A stretch of DNA of 64,000 bases from Planctomycetota bacterium. GTDB taxonomy: Bacteria > Planctomycetota > PLA2. The stretch spans positions 1 to 64,000 of the forward strand of contig JAJFFF010000004.1 of NCBI GenBank assembly GCA_021776785.1. The letters run 5' to 3'. The notes under the pieces were generated by a model. The model was not told the DNA's origin and did not search any database. It saw nothing but the letters and a program-made list of their open reading frames with translations. Within the stretch, counting starts at the first letter, position 1. Each line of letters opens with the position of its first letter. A program made the position numbers and the translations under genes. Shown in pieces: positions 8,130 through 16,917 of this stretch.

Positions 8130-9412
8130 GCGGCCCCCAACGACACCGTTTCGGTGCGTTCGGGACCAACCGAGACAAGACTGACCGGTACGCCGACTTC
8201 CTCTTCGATCGCGGCCACATAGGCGCGGGCGCGCTCGGGAAGGTCTTCGCGGCGCCGCGCCGCGCTGAGCTCCTCCGAGAATCCGGCGACATCGCGATAG
8301 ATCGGCTTGGCGCGCTGCAGGGCGTCGAGGTCGGCCGGGAAATGCTCGATGCGTTGGCCGTCAATGTCGTACGCCACGCAAATGCGGAGCGGATCAATGC
8401 CGCGCAACACGTCAATCTTGGTGAGGGCCATCGTGTCCACGCCGTTGAGACGGCACACGTAGCGCGCCGCGACCGCGTCGAACCAGCCGCAACGGCGCTC
8501 GCGCCCCGTCACCGTGCCGAACTCCTTGCCGACGCGCTGCATCTGCCGTCCGAACTCGTCGTCGGCGCGCGTGGGGAACGGCCCCGCCTCACTGCCGACG
8601 CGCGTGATGTACGCCTTCGCCACCGTGATGACTTTGTCGACCGCACGAAACGGCAAGCCCGTGCCCGACGCGATGCCGTTTGCACCCGTCGAACTCGCAC
8701 TCACGAACGGATACGTGCCGAAATCGACATCCAACAGCGCCGCCTGCGCGCCTTCCAGCAAGATCTCTTTGCCGGCGCGCCACGCGTCATGCAAAAGCAT
8801 CGTCGTGTCGCACGCAAGCGGTTTGAGCCAACGAACCCACTCCTCGGCCTCGGCCAAAGACTGATCGATATCGATGGGATCCGCGCCCAACCCCTGCAGC
8901 TGCTGATTGCCGCGTTCCAACAGGTAGCGCAGCCGCTTCGCGCGCACACGCTCCGACAAAAGATCGGCGACACGCAAGCCCTCGTAGCGATGTTTGTCGC
9001 CAATGCAGGTTGAGATCCCGCGGCCGGTGGTGTTGTTGACCCAATCGGCGCTGCGCGAGGCGTCGAGCGCTCGATCCATCGGTCCGTGAAACGGCAGCAC
9101 AACGTGGGCCCGATCCGAGACGCGCAAGCGCCCCTCGATATCCACGCCCTGCTCCGTGAGCATTTTAATTTCATCGCGCAACACGTTGGCGTCGAGCACG
9201 ACTCCGTTCGCGATGACGCCCGTGGCGCCCTGCAACAAGCCGGACGGCGTCAGGCGTAACGCAAACCGGGTTTCGCCCACATAAATCGTGTGCCCCGCAT
9301 TCGAACCGCCCTGGTAGCGCACGGCAAAGTCCGCGCGGTCGGCAAGGTAGTCGACGATCTTGCCTTTGCCTTCATCGCCCCACTGGGCACCAAACACACA
9401 TGTAACCGGCAT
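8126..9412 (-). CDS. purA: Adenylosuccinate synthetase
   Basis: PurA joins IMP and aspartate using GTP, the first committed step to AMP. The 428-residue protein has the GAQWGDEGKGK phosphate loop with the catalytic Asp, GGSNAGHT (usually GGANAGHT), SSTGANGIASGTGLPF, AGPFPTR and TGRERRCGWFD. The IMP-contacting loop, usually TTGRGIGPxYEDK, here reads TTGRGISTCIGDK, a noticeable departure in a conserved place, while the flanking residues are intact. Otherwise the length and motifs are ordinary. It starts 8 bp after carA and overlaps uppS, so purine, pyrimidine/arginine and lipid-carrier genes are in one run. Confidence 0.95.
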   Translation of the reverse strand: MPVTCVFGAQWGDEGKGKIVDYLADRADFAVRYQGGSNAGHTIYVGETRFALRLTPSGLLQGATGVIANGVVLDANVLRDEIKMLTEQGVDIEGRLRVSDRAHVVLPFHGPMDRALDASRSADWVNNTTGRGISTCIGDKHRYEGLRVADLLSERVRAKRLRYLLERGNQQLQGLGADPIDIDQSLAEAEEWVRWLKPLACDTTMLLHDAWRAGKEILLEGAQAALLDVDFGTYPFVSASSTGANGIASGTGLPFRAVDKVITVAKAYITRVGSEAGPFPTRADDEFGRQMQRVGKEFGTVTGRERRCGWFDAVAARYVCRLNGVDTMALTKIDVLRGIDPLRICVAYDIDGQRIEHFPADLDALQRAKPIYRDVAGFSEELSAARRREDLPERARAYVAAIEEEVGVPVSLVSVGPERTETVSLGAA

Positions 9413-9420
9413 GGCGCCTC

Positions 9421-10551
9421 CTACGCGACTCCGGCGCGACTCGCGATCAAATCGCGAAAGCGCTCAAACAGGTAGCGGGAATCGTGAGGTCCGGGACACG
9501 CTTCCGGGTGGTACTGCACCGCGAATGCCGGAAACTTCGTGTGTCGAAAGCCCTCGACTGTGTTGTCGTTTAAGTTGACGTGCGTCAGCTCCAGATCAAC
9601 TTTCTCGAGGTCTTCGGCGCGCACGGCGAACCCGTGGTTTTGCGATGTGATCTCGACCTTGCCGGTCGCCAAGTCCTTTACGGGTTGGTTCACGCCGCGG
9701 TGGCCGAATTTCAACTTAAACGTACGCGCGCCGCACGCGAGCGCGAGGATCTGGTTGCCCAAGCAGATGCCGAACGTCGGCAGCTTCGGCAAGAGCTCGC
9801 GCACCGTGTCGGCCGCGTAGGTGACCGCGGCTGGATCGCCAGGGCCGTTGGACAAAAACATCCCGTCCGGAGCGAAGTCGAGGATCTCCTCGGCCGTCGC
9901 CATGGCCGGAAACACCCGCACCTCGAAGCCCGCATCGACGAGCAGCCGCAAGATGTTGCGCTTAATGCCGCAGTCAAGGGCGGCCACGCGGTAGCGCGGC
10001 CCGGTCGCCGGACGCGACGTCGCAAACTCGGCGGGCTCGCCTTCGGTCCAGTCGTACGCGCTCTCGCACGTGACTTCCTTGACGAGGTCTTGGCCCTCCA
10101 TACTCGGCGCCGCGGCGGCTTTGGCGCGCAACGAATCGTCGTCCAAATCGACACTGCTAATAATCGCCGGCATCGCGCCTTGCGTCCGCACGCGGCGCAC
10201 GAGCGCGCGCGTGTCGATGTCCTCAATGCCCGGGATGCCGTGCTCGGTGAGATAGCCGTCGAGATCACCTTGCGAACGGTAGCTCGACGGGAGGCGCGCG
10301 TTCTCGCGCACGACGAATCCGGCGACCCACGGTTTGCGCGACTCCACATCGTCGGCGTTCACGCCGTAGTTGCCGACGTGCGGGTAGGTCATGACCACGA
10401 TCTGTCCCGCGTACGAGGGATCGGTGAGCACTTCCTGATAGCCCGACATCGCGGTGTTGAAAACAATCTCGCCCGTGCGTTCTGCGCGGGCGCCGAAAGC
10501 GCGACCGGTAAAGACGGTCCCGTCGGCGAGAACAAGCTTGGCGGCGTTCAT
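9421..10551 (-). CDS. carA: Carbamoyl-phosphate synthase, small (glutaminase) subunit
   Basis: CarA hydrolyses glutamine and passes ammonia to CarB to make carbamoyl phosphate for pyrimidines and arginine. The 376-residue protein shows the N-terminal CPSase domain ([20 protein letters not shown]) and a class I glutamine amidotransferase domain. The nucleophile lies in [14 protein letters not shown], and the His/Glu pair lies in [15 protein letters not shown]. carB is not in this window and is presumably elsewhere. It follows larB by 31 bp and precedes purA by 8 bp. Confidence 0.95.
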   Translation of the reverse strand: MNAAKLVLADGTVFTGRAFGARAERTGEIVFNTAMSGYQEVLTDPSYAGQIVVMTYPHVGNYGVNADDVESRKPWVAGFVVRENARLPSSYRSQGDLDGYLTEHGIPGIEDIDTRALVRRVRTQGAMPAIISSVDLDDDSLRAKAAAAPSMEGQDLVKEVTCESAYDWTEGEPAEFATSRPATGPRYRVAALDCGIKRNILRLLVDAGFEVRVFPAMATAEEILDFAPDGMFLSNGPGDPAAVTYAADTVRELLPKLPTFGICLGNQILALACGARTFKLKFGHRGVNQPVKDLATGKVEITSQNHGFAVRAEDLEKVDLELTHVNLNDNTVEGFRHTKFPAFAVQYHPEACPGPHDSRYLFERFRDLIASRAGVA

Positions 10552-10582
10552 GGAAACCGGGGGATTCTACCGCCCCTAGCGG

Positions 10583-11338
10583 TCAGGACGCAGGTTCGGC
10601 GCCCCCATCGGCGATGAGCGCGGCCATGACGGCGGCTCCCACGCCGTTGTCGATGTTGACGCAAGCGACATTGGCCGCGCACGAATTGAGCATGGTCGCG
10701 AGCGCGGCGAGCCCGCCCAAGCCGGTCCCGTAGCCGATTGCCGTCGGGACGGCGACGACCGGAGCCGCCACGAGACCGGCGACCACGCCCGCCAGCGCGC
10801 CCTCCATGCCGGCGACGGCGACCAGGACGCGCGCGGCCCGGAGATCCTCGGTCCGGCGCAGCAACCGATGGATCCCGGCGACGCCCACGTCCGCAATAAG
10901 ACGGGGTTCGTGGCCGAGAAAACGGCAGGTTTCTCGCACCTCGAACGCCACCGGCTCGTCGGCCGTGCCGGCGCTCACCACAACGATGCCGGTGCGGGTC
11001 GCTTGGGGCGAACAGCGAACGGTGCGCGCCCGCTTCTCGTAGTGGGCGTCCGGGAGCCGAGCGAGCAACGCGGCGGCGTGCTCGGCGCTGACACGCGTGA
11101 CCAGGGTCCGCCCGGATCGCTCGTAGATTTGGTGCGCGATCGTCGCGGCTTGGTCCGGCGTCTTGCCGGGGGCAAACACAATTTCCGGATGCCCTTGCCG
11201 CCACTCGCGATGGTGGTCGATGGTCGCGTAGGTCAAGTCGCCGAACGGCGTTGCGCGCAACGACTCCTCGGCCGCTTCTACGGAAACCTCGCCGCGTTTT
11301 ACGCGCGCGAGCAGAGAACGAAGTGCCGAAGGGTCCAT
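10583..11338 (-). CDS. larB: LarB, pyridinium-3,5-biscarboxylic acid mononucleotide synthase
   Basis: LarB carboxylates and hydrolyses nicotinic acid adenine dinucleotide in the first step of nickel-pincer cofactor synthesis, used by lactate racemase and relatives. The 251-residue protein has the family N-terminus (FGDLTYATIDHHREWRQG, PEIVFAPGKTPDQ) and a PurE-like C-terminal domain (GIVVVSAGTADEPVAFE, VAGMEGALAGVVAGL, VAVPTAIGYGTGLGG). larC and larE, which normally accompany it, are not in this window. It sits between tsaD (12-bp gap) and carA in a housekeeping run. PurE itself is shorter and lacks this N-terminal domain, so I prefer LarB. Confidence 0.9.
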   Translation of the reverse strand: MDPSALRSLLARVKRGEVSVEAAEESLRATPFGDLTYATIDHHREWRQGHPEIVFAPGKTPDQAATIAHQIYERSGRTLVTRVSAEHAAALLARLPDAHYEKRARTVRCSPQATRTGIVVVSAGTADEPVAFEVRETCRFLGHEPRLIADVGVAGIHRLLRRTEDLRAARVLVAVAGMEGALAGVVAGLVAAPVVAVPTAIGYGTGLGGLAALATMLNSCAANVACVNIDNGVGAAVMAALIADGGAEPAS

Positions 11339-11350
11339 CTTTGAGTTTGG

Positions 11351-12349
11351 TTAGCGGGTGTAGCGGTCGACGTCGAGATCCCATCCGTCGCGGATGCCGG
11401 CGGCCAGCAACTCGCCGCCGCGCACGGCGATCATCGCCGCGTTATCGGTACAAAGCGACTGAGGCGGCACAAACAGCGTTACGCCCTTCGCCGCCGCACG
11501 TTCCGCCGTCACCTCGCGGAGGCGCGTGTTGGCCGCCACGCCTCCGCCGAGCACGAGGCGCGATGCCCCCATCGCTTGGGACGCGCGCACGGCCTTGTAG
11601 CTCAACACATCGACGATCGCTTCCTGCGCGCTCGCTGCGAAGTCGGCCACCGACGTCACGCCGACGGTCTCATCCGCGCGCCGTTTGTCCTGTCCTTTGA
11701 CTTTGTAGAGCACCGATGTCTTTAACCCGGAAAACGAAAAGTCAAAGTGGTCGTCTTTCTTGAGCGGGCGCGGAAACCGAATCGCTTTGGGGTCGCCGTC
11801 GCGCGCCGCGCGCTCGACAGACGGTCCGCCCGGATAAGACAACCCGAGCAGCGCCGCGATCTTGTCGAAGCACTCCCCGGCCGCGTCGTCGATGGTTCCG
11901 CCGAGTCGCTCGTAGACGCCGCGCTCGGGCACAAAAAAGAGCAACGTATGTCCGCCGGATGCAATCAGAGCCACGAACGGCGGCTCGGGCGCGGGGTCTA
12001 AAAGATAGCTCGCCGAGACGTGCGCCTCGATGTGGTTGACGCCGACGAGCGGAAGGTCGCGCGCGAATGCGAACGCTTTGGCGGCACTAAGACCGACGAG
12101 CAACGGCCCGACCAGCCCGGGGCGATTGGTGACGGCCACCGCATCCAGGGGGCCCGCTTGCGTGAGCGCGTCATCGAGTACGGGGACGATGCGTTCCACG
12201 TGGGCGCGCGCGGCGATTTCGGGGACCACGCCTCCGTACGGCTCATGCAGCGACTGCTGCCCGACCACGAGATTGCAGAGCAGCTTGTGATCATCGACAA
12301 CCGCGACCGAAGTTTCATCGCAGGACGTGTCGATGCCCAAGATCTTCAC
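11351..12349 (-). CDS. tsaD: tRNA N6-adenosine threonylcarbamoyltransferase TsaD
   Basis: TsaD transfers the threonylcarbamoyl group to A37 of ANN-decoding tRNAs, working with TsaB and TsaE. The 332-residue protein opens with ILGIDTSCDETSVAVV, has the metal motif HIEAH (NHIEAHVSASYL), SGGHTLLFF, GECFDKIAALLGL and GGVAANTRLR. These are the ASKHA-fold nucleotide and iron/zinc sites of the family. Length is normal. It follows the S41 peptidase gene by 54 bp and precedes larB by 12 bp. The t6A-modifying TrmO is encoded 8 kb away on the other strand. TsaB, TsaC and TsaE are not in the window. Confidence 0.96.
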   Translation of the reverse strand: MKILGIDTSCDETSVAVVDDHKLLCNLVVGQQSLHEPYGGVVPEIAARAHVERIVPVLDDALTQAGPLDAVAVTNRPGLVGPLLVGLSAAKAFAFARDLPLVGVNHIEAHVSASYLLDPAPEPPFVALIASGGHTLLFFVPERGVYERLGGTIDDAAGECFDKIAALLGLSYPGGPSVERAARDGDPKAIRFPRPLKKDDHFDFSFSGLKTSVLYKVKGQDKRRADETVGVTSVADFAASAQEAIVDVLSYKAVRASQAMGASRLVLGGGVAANTRLREVTAERAAAKGVTLFVPPQSLCTDNAAMIAVRGGELLAAGIRDGWDLDVDRYTR

Positions 12350-12403
12350 GGCGACCTCGTAGGCCGCGGGGCCGTTGCCGACGCCATGGACCTCATCGCC
12401 CCG

Positions 12404-13750
12404 TCATCCCGCGCGCGCCAGGGCTGGAATGCGTACGACCAACGGCTCGCCGCGCAACGCGCTGAGCGCGGCTTGGAGGGGACGATCGATGAAGTCCGCG
12501 TGCGCGGGCGGCAAAATCGGATTCCATCGCTGATAGACCTGATGCTGGAAGATCTCCGCCAGCTTGCCGCGCTCCTCCTGCGTGAGGCGCACCGCGACGT
12601 CGGGTCGAATGCCGGCCAACGGATCGCGACGGTCGCGCCTTTGGTACTGATGCGACGATGGCGTCTCGTAGACCGACGTCGTTCGCGTAAAGAGCGCGGT
12701 GCCCGCGTCCGTGTTGACTTCCTCGACGACTTGGACGAGGAACTTGCCGTACGTTCGTTCGCCCACCAGCACGGCGCGCCCGTGATCTTTCAGTGCGCCC
12801 GCGAGAACTTCGCTCGCGCTCGCGGACAGGCCATCGACGAGAAGGGCGAGCTTCAGCTTGCCGTCGAGCGTGCCGTCCGCTTGCGCGCGATAGACTTCGG
12901 TAAACTCGTCGCGGCGACCGCGTTGCCGCACGATCACGCCATCCGACAAGAACAAGTTGGCGATGGCGACCGCTTGATCGAGATATCCGCCGGTGTTCCC
13001 GCGTAGGTCCAAGACGAGCGCCCGCATGCCCGTTTCGAGCAGCGTTTCGATTTCCTCGCGCAGTTCGCGCGCGCTATCGGCTTGAAACGCTTCGACGCGC
13101 ACGTAGCCGACGTGCGCTTGCGGATCGATAATTTTTCCGCCGAACACTGTGCCTTTGTCGATGCGCACGCGGGAGACCATCGCTTGACGGACCGCGCCCG
13201 CTTCATTGCGCAGGGAAAGCTGCACTTTCGAACCGGGCTCGCCGCGAATCGCATCGGCTAAACGCGTCGCGCCGTCGCCCCCGGTTCCCCAGATTTCGGC
13301 AACGCTGCGTCCCTCGACGGCGACGATACGATCGCCGACGCGCACGCCAGCGGTGGCCGCAGGCCCGTCCGGTTTGACGCCGACCACCCCCACGCTCTCG
13401 GGCGGCTCATCGGTGTCGATCAGCTCCGGACGAATACCGATGCCACCGTACCGGCCGCTCGATTGCTCGCGACTCGCGGCCACTTCCCAGGGCGGTGTCA
13501 CGCGCGCATAGGGGTCAATTCCCCCAAGCCACGAGTTCACGGCGTTGAAATAGTGCTCCCAGCCTTCTTGCCCGTTGGGGACGCCCCAGACAAACTCGTC
13601 GGCCATTTTTTGGCGGACTTCTTGGAAGAATCCTTCGTCCCAGGGAGCCGCCCCGGCACGGCCACGCCGTTCCAGCCAAAACAGGACGAGAAAGCCCAAC
13701 ATGACCACCAGGAGCGGAGTCATGAGCGCAAGAAATTGGCGCCGCGTCAC
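12404..13750 (-). CDS. Membrane-anchored S41 carboxy-terminal processing protease with PDZ domain
   Basis: The 448-residue protein has an N-terminal membrane helix (residues about 6-26), a PDZ domain (about 100-190, including VVGVKPDGPAATAGVRVGDRI) and an S41 catalytic domain. The SASASE serine motif is at 309-314 with the catalytic lysine at K336 in TYGKFLVQ. Such CtpA/Prc-type proteases trim or degrade periplasmic proteins from a free C-terminus. I start it at the GTG at 13748-13750, which has AGGA 8-11 bases upstream and leads straight into the membrane anchor. The longer frame to 13885 would overlap the divergent STAS gene and lacks signal features. It heads the tsaD-larB-carA run. Confidence 0.88.
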   Translation of the reverse strand: MTRRQFLALMTPLLVVMLGFLVLFWLERRGRAGAAPWDEGFFQEVRQKMADEFVWGVPNGQEGWEHYFNAVNSWLGGIDPYARVTPPWEVAASREQSSGRYGGIGIRPELIDTDEPPESVGVVGVKPDGPAATAGVRVGDRIVAVEGRSVAEIWGTGGDGATRLADAIRGEPGSKVQLSLRNEAGAVRQAMVSRVRIDKGTVFGGKIIDPQAHVGYVRVEAFQADSARELREEIETLLETGMRALVLDLRGNTGGYLDQAVAIANLFLSDGVIVRQRGRRDEFTEVYRAQADGTLDGKLKLALLVDGLSASASEVLAGALKDHGRAVLVGERTYGKFLVQVVEEVNTDAGTALFTRTTSVYETPSSHQYQRRDRRDPLAGIRPDVAVRLTQEERGKLAEIFQHQVYQRWNPILPPAHADFIDRPLQAALSALRGEPLVVRIPALARAG

Positions 13751-13883
13751 GGGCGGGAATCCTACCACGCGCAGTCGTTGCCCTCGCTGTCCCTCCTGCG
13801 TAGGATGGAGGCCTGGCGGGTGGGACGGATCAAGGCGCGATCCTTGGTCGTTTGGGGGAACTGACGCGCCGCCGGCGGAAACC

Positions 13884-14225
13884 ATGAAAGTAAAGCGAAA
13901 CGACCGGGATGGTGTCGCGGTGCTCCGGCTTGAGGGCGAGTTCGACTCGTTTGAGACCGAGCTTGTGCGCGAGGGGTTCGACGCGTGTATCAGCGACGGA
14001 CTTCACTGCGTAGCGTTCGACCTGGAAGATTTACAGTTCGCCAACTCCACCACCATCGCGTATTTCATCACGGCGCAAAAACAGGCGCGTGATCTCGGTG
14101 GGCGCGTCATCATCGCGCGCCCCAGCGATTTCCTGCAAAAAACACTGGTTACGCTCGGGCTCGACCATGTGTTTGCGATCGTGCCGACGCTGGACGAAGC
14201 CGTCGCCTCTCTTAAGTCGGCCTAG
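13884..14225 (+). CDS. STAS-domain anti-anti-sigma factor-like protein
   Basis: This 113-residue single-domain STAS protein fits the SpoIIAA/RsbV fold: GVAVLRLEGEFDSFET strand-turn, the VAFDLEDLQFANSTTIAYFI segment carrying the usual phospho-acceptor region (Ser/Thr in NSTT), and GGRVIIARPSDFLQKTL. In partner switching such proteins bind an anti-sigma kinase when unphosphorylated. The ATG at 13884 follows directly on the leader, and the upstream in-frame extension overlaps the divergent protease gene. The downstream PP2C-type phosphatase gene (62-bp gap) is the natural partner for dephosphorylating it. No RsbW-like kinase is encoded nearby. Confidence 0.85.
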   Translation: MKVKRNDRDGVAVLRLEGEFDSFETELVREGFDACISDGLHCVAFDLEDLQFANSTTIAYFITAQKQARDLGGRVIIARPSDFLQKTLVTLGLDHVFAIVPTLDEAVASLKSA

Positions 14226-14287
14226 CGCACGCCGATCATTTCTTCGCCGGAGGTCGTTGGCAACGAACGCGGTCCGGCGGGGGAACA

Positions 14288-15478
14288 TTGAGAGACCTGG
14301 ATCTTCTTGTCGTCGATGACGAGCGTGGCATCCTCGCGGCGATTCGGCGCACGCTGGAAACGCGCCTCGACCTACGTATGGATACGACGCAGAGCCCGAT
14401 CGACGCCATCGCGCGTCTTGGGGCCGCTCCGCCCAAGGTCTTGATCACCGACTTTCGCATGCCGGAAATCGACGGCGTTCAGGTCTTGCGGGAGGCGCGT
14501 CGGCTTGCGCCGGACACCGTTCGCATCCTGCTTACGTCGCACGCCGATCGCGAGAATGTCATCGAGGCCATCAACGAAGGCAAGATTTACCGTTTCATGT
14601 CGAAACCATGGGACAACGACGAGCTGGCGGCGCTCGTGCAAGAAGCGATCGCGGCCCACGAGCTCTCGCGAGCGGCCCATCTCAACCTACAAATCGGTCG
14701 CGATGTTGAGGAAATCGGCGCGCTTCAGCGCGACATGCTACCGGGTAACAAGCCCCACCTCGTGTCGGGCGAAACCGCTATGGCGTACCACGCCGCCGAA
14801 CATGTGAGCGGCGACTACGCGGATGTGTTCGCGCTCAACAACGACCGCACCGCATTGATCCTCGGCGACGTTTGTGGGCACGGTATCGGCGCGGCCTTGT
14901 TTGTGTTCACCGCGCGCGCGCTCCTTCGTTCCGCGCTCACCGACGGCGTGGACTTAGACGTCGCGATGGCGCGTACGAACCGCTTTCTCTGTCAAGACAT
15001 GGCGGAGGGCCGCTTCATGACTTTGTTTGCCGGGATCTTTGATCCGCACGCCGGCGCGTTGCTCTACGCCAATGCGGGCCAGGCCTTTCCGTTCGTGCTC
15101 CGCGGCGACGACGTCACGGAGTTAGAGCGAACCGCGCTCCCGTTTGGGCTCCTCGAAAACGCGGACTACGGCTCCCTCAAGGAGATTGAGTTTGACCACC
15201 ACAGCACGATCTTCGCTTGCTCGGACGGTCTCCTCGAAGCGCGCAACGCCAACGGGGACTACTTCGGCGCTCCCCTTCTGGCCAAGACGCTCGCCGACGC
15301 CGAAGACAAGGCGCCGGACACGCTCCTCGGAGAGGTCCGCAAGGCCCTCACCGAATTCCGCGGAGCCATCGACGACGACCTCTCCATGCTGGCGTACCGC
15401 CCAAAACCCAACCAACCCAAACAAACAAATCCCAACACCACAAAATGCGGTACCGGGTTCGGTGTTGCGCAGCCATAA
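14288..15478 (+). CDS. Response regulator with SpoIIE/RsbU-type PP2C phosphatase output
   Basis: The 396-residue protein begins with a receiver domain (residues 1-120: LLVVDDERG acidic pocket, phospho-acceptor Asp in LITDFRMPEIDG, switch residues LLTSHAD and the Lys in MSKPWD). A linker helix leads to a SpoIIE-like Mn-dependent phosphatase domain (YHAAEHVSGDYADV, ILGDVCGHGIGAALF, FACSDGLLEA, DDDLSMLAYR). It probably dephosphorylates the upstream STAS protein when phosphorylated by an unknown histidine kinase. The TTG start at 14288 is set by the receiver domain beginning at once and by GGGGG just upstream. The last 25 or so residues are low-complexity and read into an inverted-repeat element, suggesting the original stop was lost or moved. 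Confidence 0.9.
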   Translation: MRDLDLLVVDDERGILAAIRRTLETRLDLRMDTTQSPIDAIARLGAAPPKVLITDFRMPEIDGVQVLREARRLAPDTVRILLTSHADRENVIEAINEGKIYRFMSKPWDNDELAALVQEAIAAHELSRAAHLNLQIGRDVEEIGALQRDMLPGNKPHLVSGETAMAYHAAEHVSGDYADVFALNNDRTALILGDVCGHGIGAALFVFTARALLRSALTDGVDLDVAMARTNRFLCQDMAEGRFMTLFAGIFDPHAGALLYANAGQAFPFVLRGDDVTELERTALPFGLLENADYGSLKEIEFDHHSTIFACSDGLLEARNANGDYFGAPLLAKTLADAEDKAPDTLLGEVRKALTEFRGAIDDDLSMLAYRPKPNQPKQTNPNTTKCGTGFGVAQP

Positions 15479-15709
15479 CCATCTTATAGATAACAGGTTA
15501 TGAGGTCGAAGTGCGGCATTTCTGCCGCACTTTGCGGCCAGACTCGATCGAAAAACGTCGCCAAAGTCGCATTCTCTGCGCACTCGCGGCCCGATCGAGC
15601 GCCAAGTGCGATAAAATTGCCGCACGCGGCCGCCATAACTCGTTTGGCTGCAACCACTTACAGCGACACTAGGCCGAACCCGGTACCGCATTTTCGGTAC
15701 CGCATTTTT
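15442..15709. repeat. Inverted-repeat-bounded noncoding element at the 3' end of the phosphatase gene
   Basis: A 21-bp sequence at 15442-15462 (starting AAAATGCGGTACC) is repeated exactly in inverted orientation at 15674-15694. A further direct copy of its CGGTACCGCATTTT end lies at 15695-15708. The roughly 210 bp between the arms contain a perfect 8-bp hairpin at 15511-15530 and no open frame of note. The element carries the stop codon of the phosphatase gene and fills the gap before the convergent rodA gene. It looks like a MITE-type or REP-type mobile repeat, with no transposase. Whether target-site duplication exists cannot be judged without a second copy. Confidence 0.7.
15511..15530 (+). 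terminator. Possible terminator hairpin after the phosphatase gene
   Basis: A perfect 8-bp stem (GTGCGGCA / TGCCGCAC) with a 4-base TTTC loop lies 33 bp after the phosphatase stop codon and is followed by TTTGCGG. The uridine run is short, so termination is plausible but not strong. The hairpin lies between the arms of the inverted-repeat element and may simply be part of it. Confidence 0.4.
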
Positions 15710-15753
15710 CGATTTTTTTTGGAATTGGGGTATGGGCTTGGTTTGACGGTTTT

Positions 15754-16917
15754 TTAGTCGAAGTCGCCTCTTCCGAATTCGTAGCTGGGGCGCGACGCCA
15801 CGTTGCAGACGAGGGCGACGGCGAGGATCGACACGACGACGCTCGAGCGGCCGTAGCTGATGAAGGGCAGCGTCATTCCGGTGACGGGCAAGAGACCGAC
15901 GTTCATGGCGATGTTGATAAACATCTGGAACGTGAACAGCGCAAAGACACCGACGCAGATCAGCCGGCCGGCTGGGTCGCGTTGGCGGAGCGCGGTGATC
16001 AAGATGGCGATCAGCAACCACGCGAACAAACCGAAGAGCAAGAACCCACCGAGAAGCCCGCGCCCATTCCCGACGGCGGCGAACGCGAAGTCATTGTGGC
16101 GCTCCGGAACGCGGCGGAGCGAGGAGGCCGCCCCGCTATCCGAGTGGGCACCCACGACGCCGCCGGCACCGATGGCAATCTTGGAGCGCGTGACCTGGTA
16201 GTTTTGGCGCTTCTCCATTTCCGCGGCTTGGCCGGGTTTGCCTTTGATGATGTGGAGCTGAATCAGAAAACCATCGATGCGCTCGCGTTGATAAGGCTTA
16301 AGCCCCCACTCGTAGATGGGATAGATGCCGATGAGCCCCAACACGACGACCGTGAGTAGGTGGCGCGGACGCGCGCCGGCCACAAACAACATCGTGAAGA
16401 GGATCGGCACGCAGAGAAGCGCCGTCCCCAAGTCCGGCTGCTTGAGAATGAGGGCCATGGGCAAGAGCGTCAGCAAGAACGGCGTCATCAGTCCGCGAAA
16501 CGTCTTGTAGCTCGACCGAAAACGAATGAACCGCGCCAGCGTGATCACAAGCGTGAGCTTCATCAGCTCGCTCGGCTGAAACTCAAAGCCCGCAACGGAC
16601 AACCAGCGGCGCGTCTTACTTCGCTCCGGCCCGATGAGGAGCACGGCAACGAGCAGCAGTAGATTGAACGCGTACAGAAGATACGCGCGCGAGAGCAGCG
16701 CTTTGTAAGGGACCAACAAGAGAATGGCCCCCGCGGCCACGCCAACCACGGTCCCGGTGATTTGCGTCCAGTGCAGGTCGCTGCGCCAACCGTTCGCCAC
16801 ACGAATCTCGATCCCCATGAGGAGCGTGATTCCAAAAAACAAAAGCGCCGCCATGGGGATGAGGAGCGGCCAACTCAACGCGCTGCGGAAGTCACGGCCG
16901 AGGCGGACGCGCATCAC
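15754..16917 (-). CDS. rodA: Peptidoglycan glycosyltransferase RodA (SEDS family)
   Basis: RodA polymerises lipid II into glycan strands in the elongation complex, paired with PBP2. The 387-residue protein has about ten membrane helices and SEDS signatures: GFEFQPSELMKL, LILKQPDLGTALLC, PERHNDFAFAAVGNG (family usually PExHTDFIFA) and VTGMTLPFISYGRSSVV near the end. The start overlaps the mrdA stop in an ATGA at 16914-16917, giving coupled translation with its partner. It is the last gene of the mreC-mreD-mrdA-rodA run. Confidence 0.95.
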   Translation of the reverse strand: MMRVRLGRDFRSALSWPLLIPMAALLFFGITLLMGIEIRVANGWRSDLHWTQITGTVVGVAAGAILLLVPYKALLSRAYLLYAFNLLLLVAVLLIGPERSKTRRWLSVAGFEFQPSELMKLTLVITLARFIRFRSSYKTFRGLMTPFLLTLLPMALILKQPDLGTALLCVPILFTMLFVAGARPRHLLTVVVLGLIGIYPIYEWGLKPYQRERIDGFLIQLHIIKGKPGQAAEMEKRQNYQVTRSKIAIGAGGVVGAHSDSGAASSLRRVPERHNDFAFAAVGNGRGLLGGFLLFGLFAWLLIAILITALRQRDPAGRLICVGVFALFTFQMFINIAMNVGLLPVTGMTLPFISYGRSSVVVSILAVALVCNVASRPSYEFGRGDFD

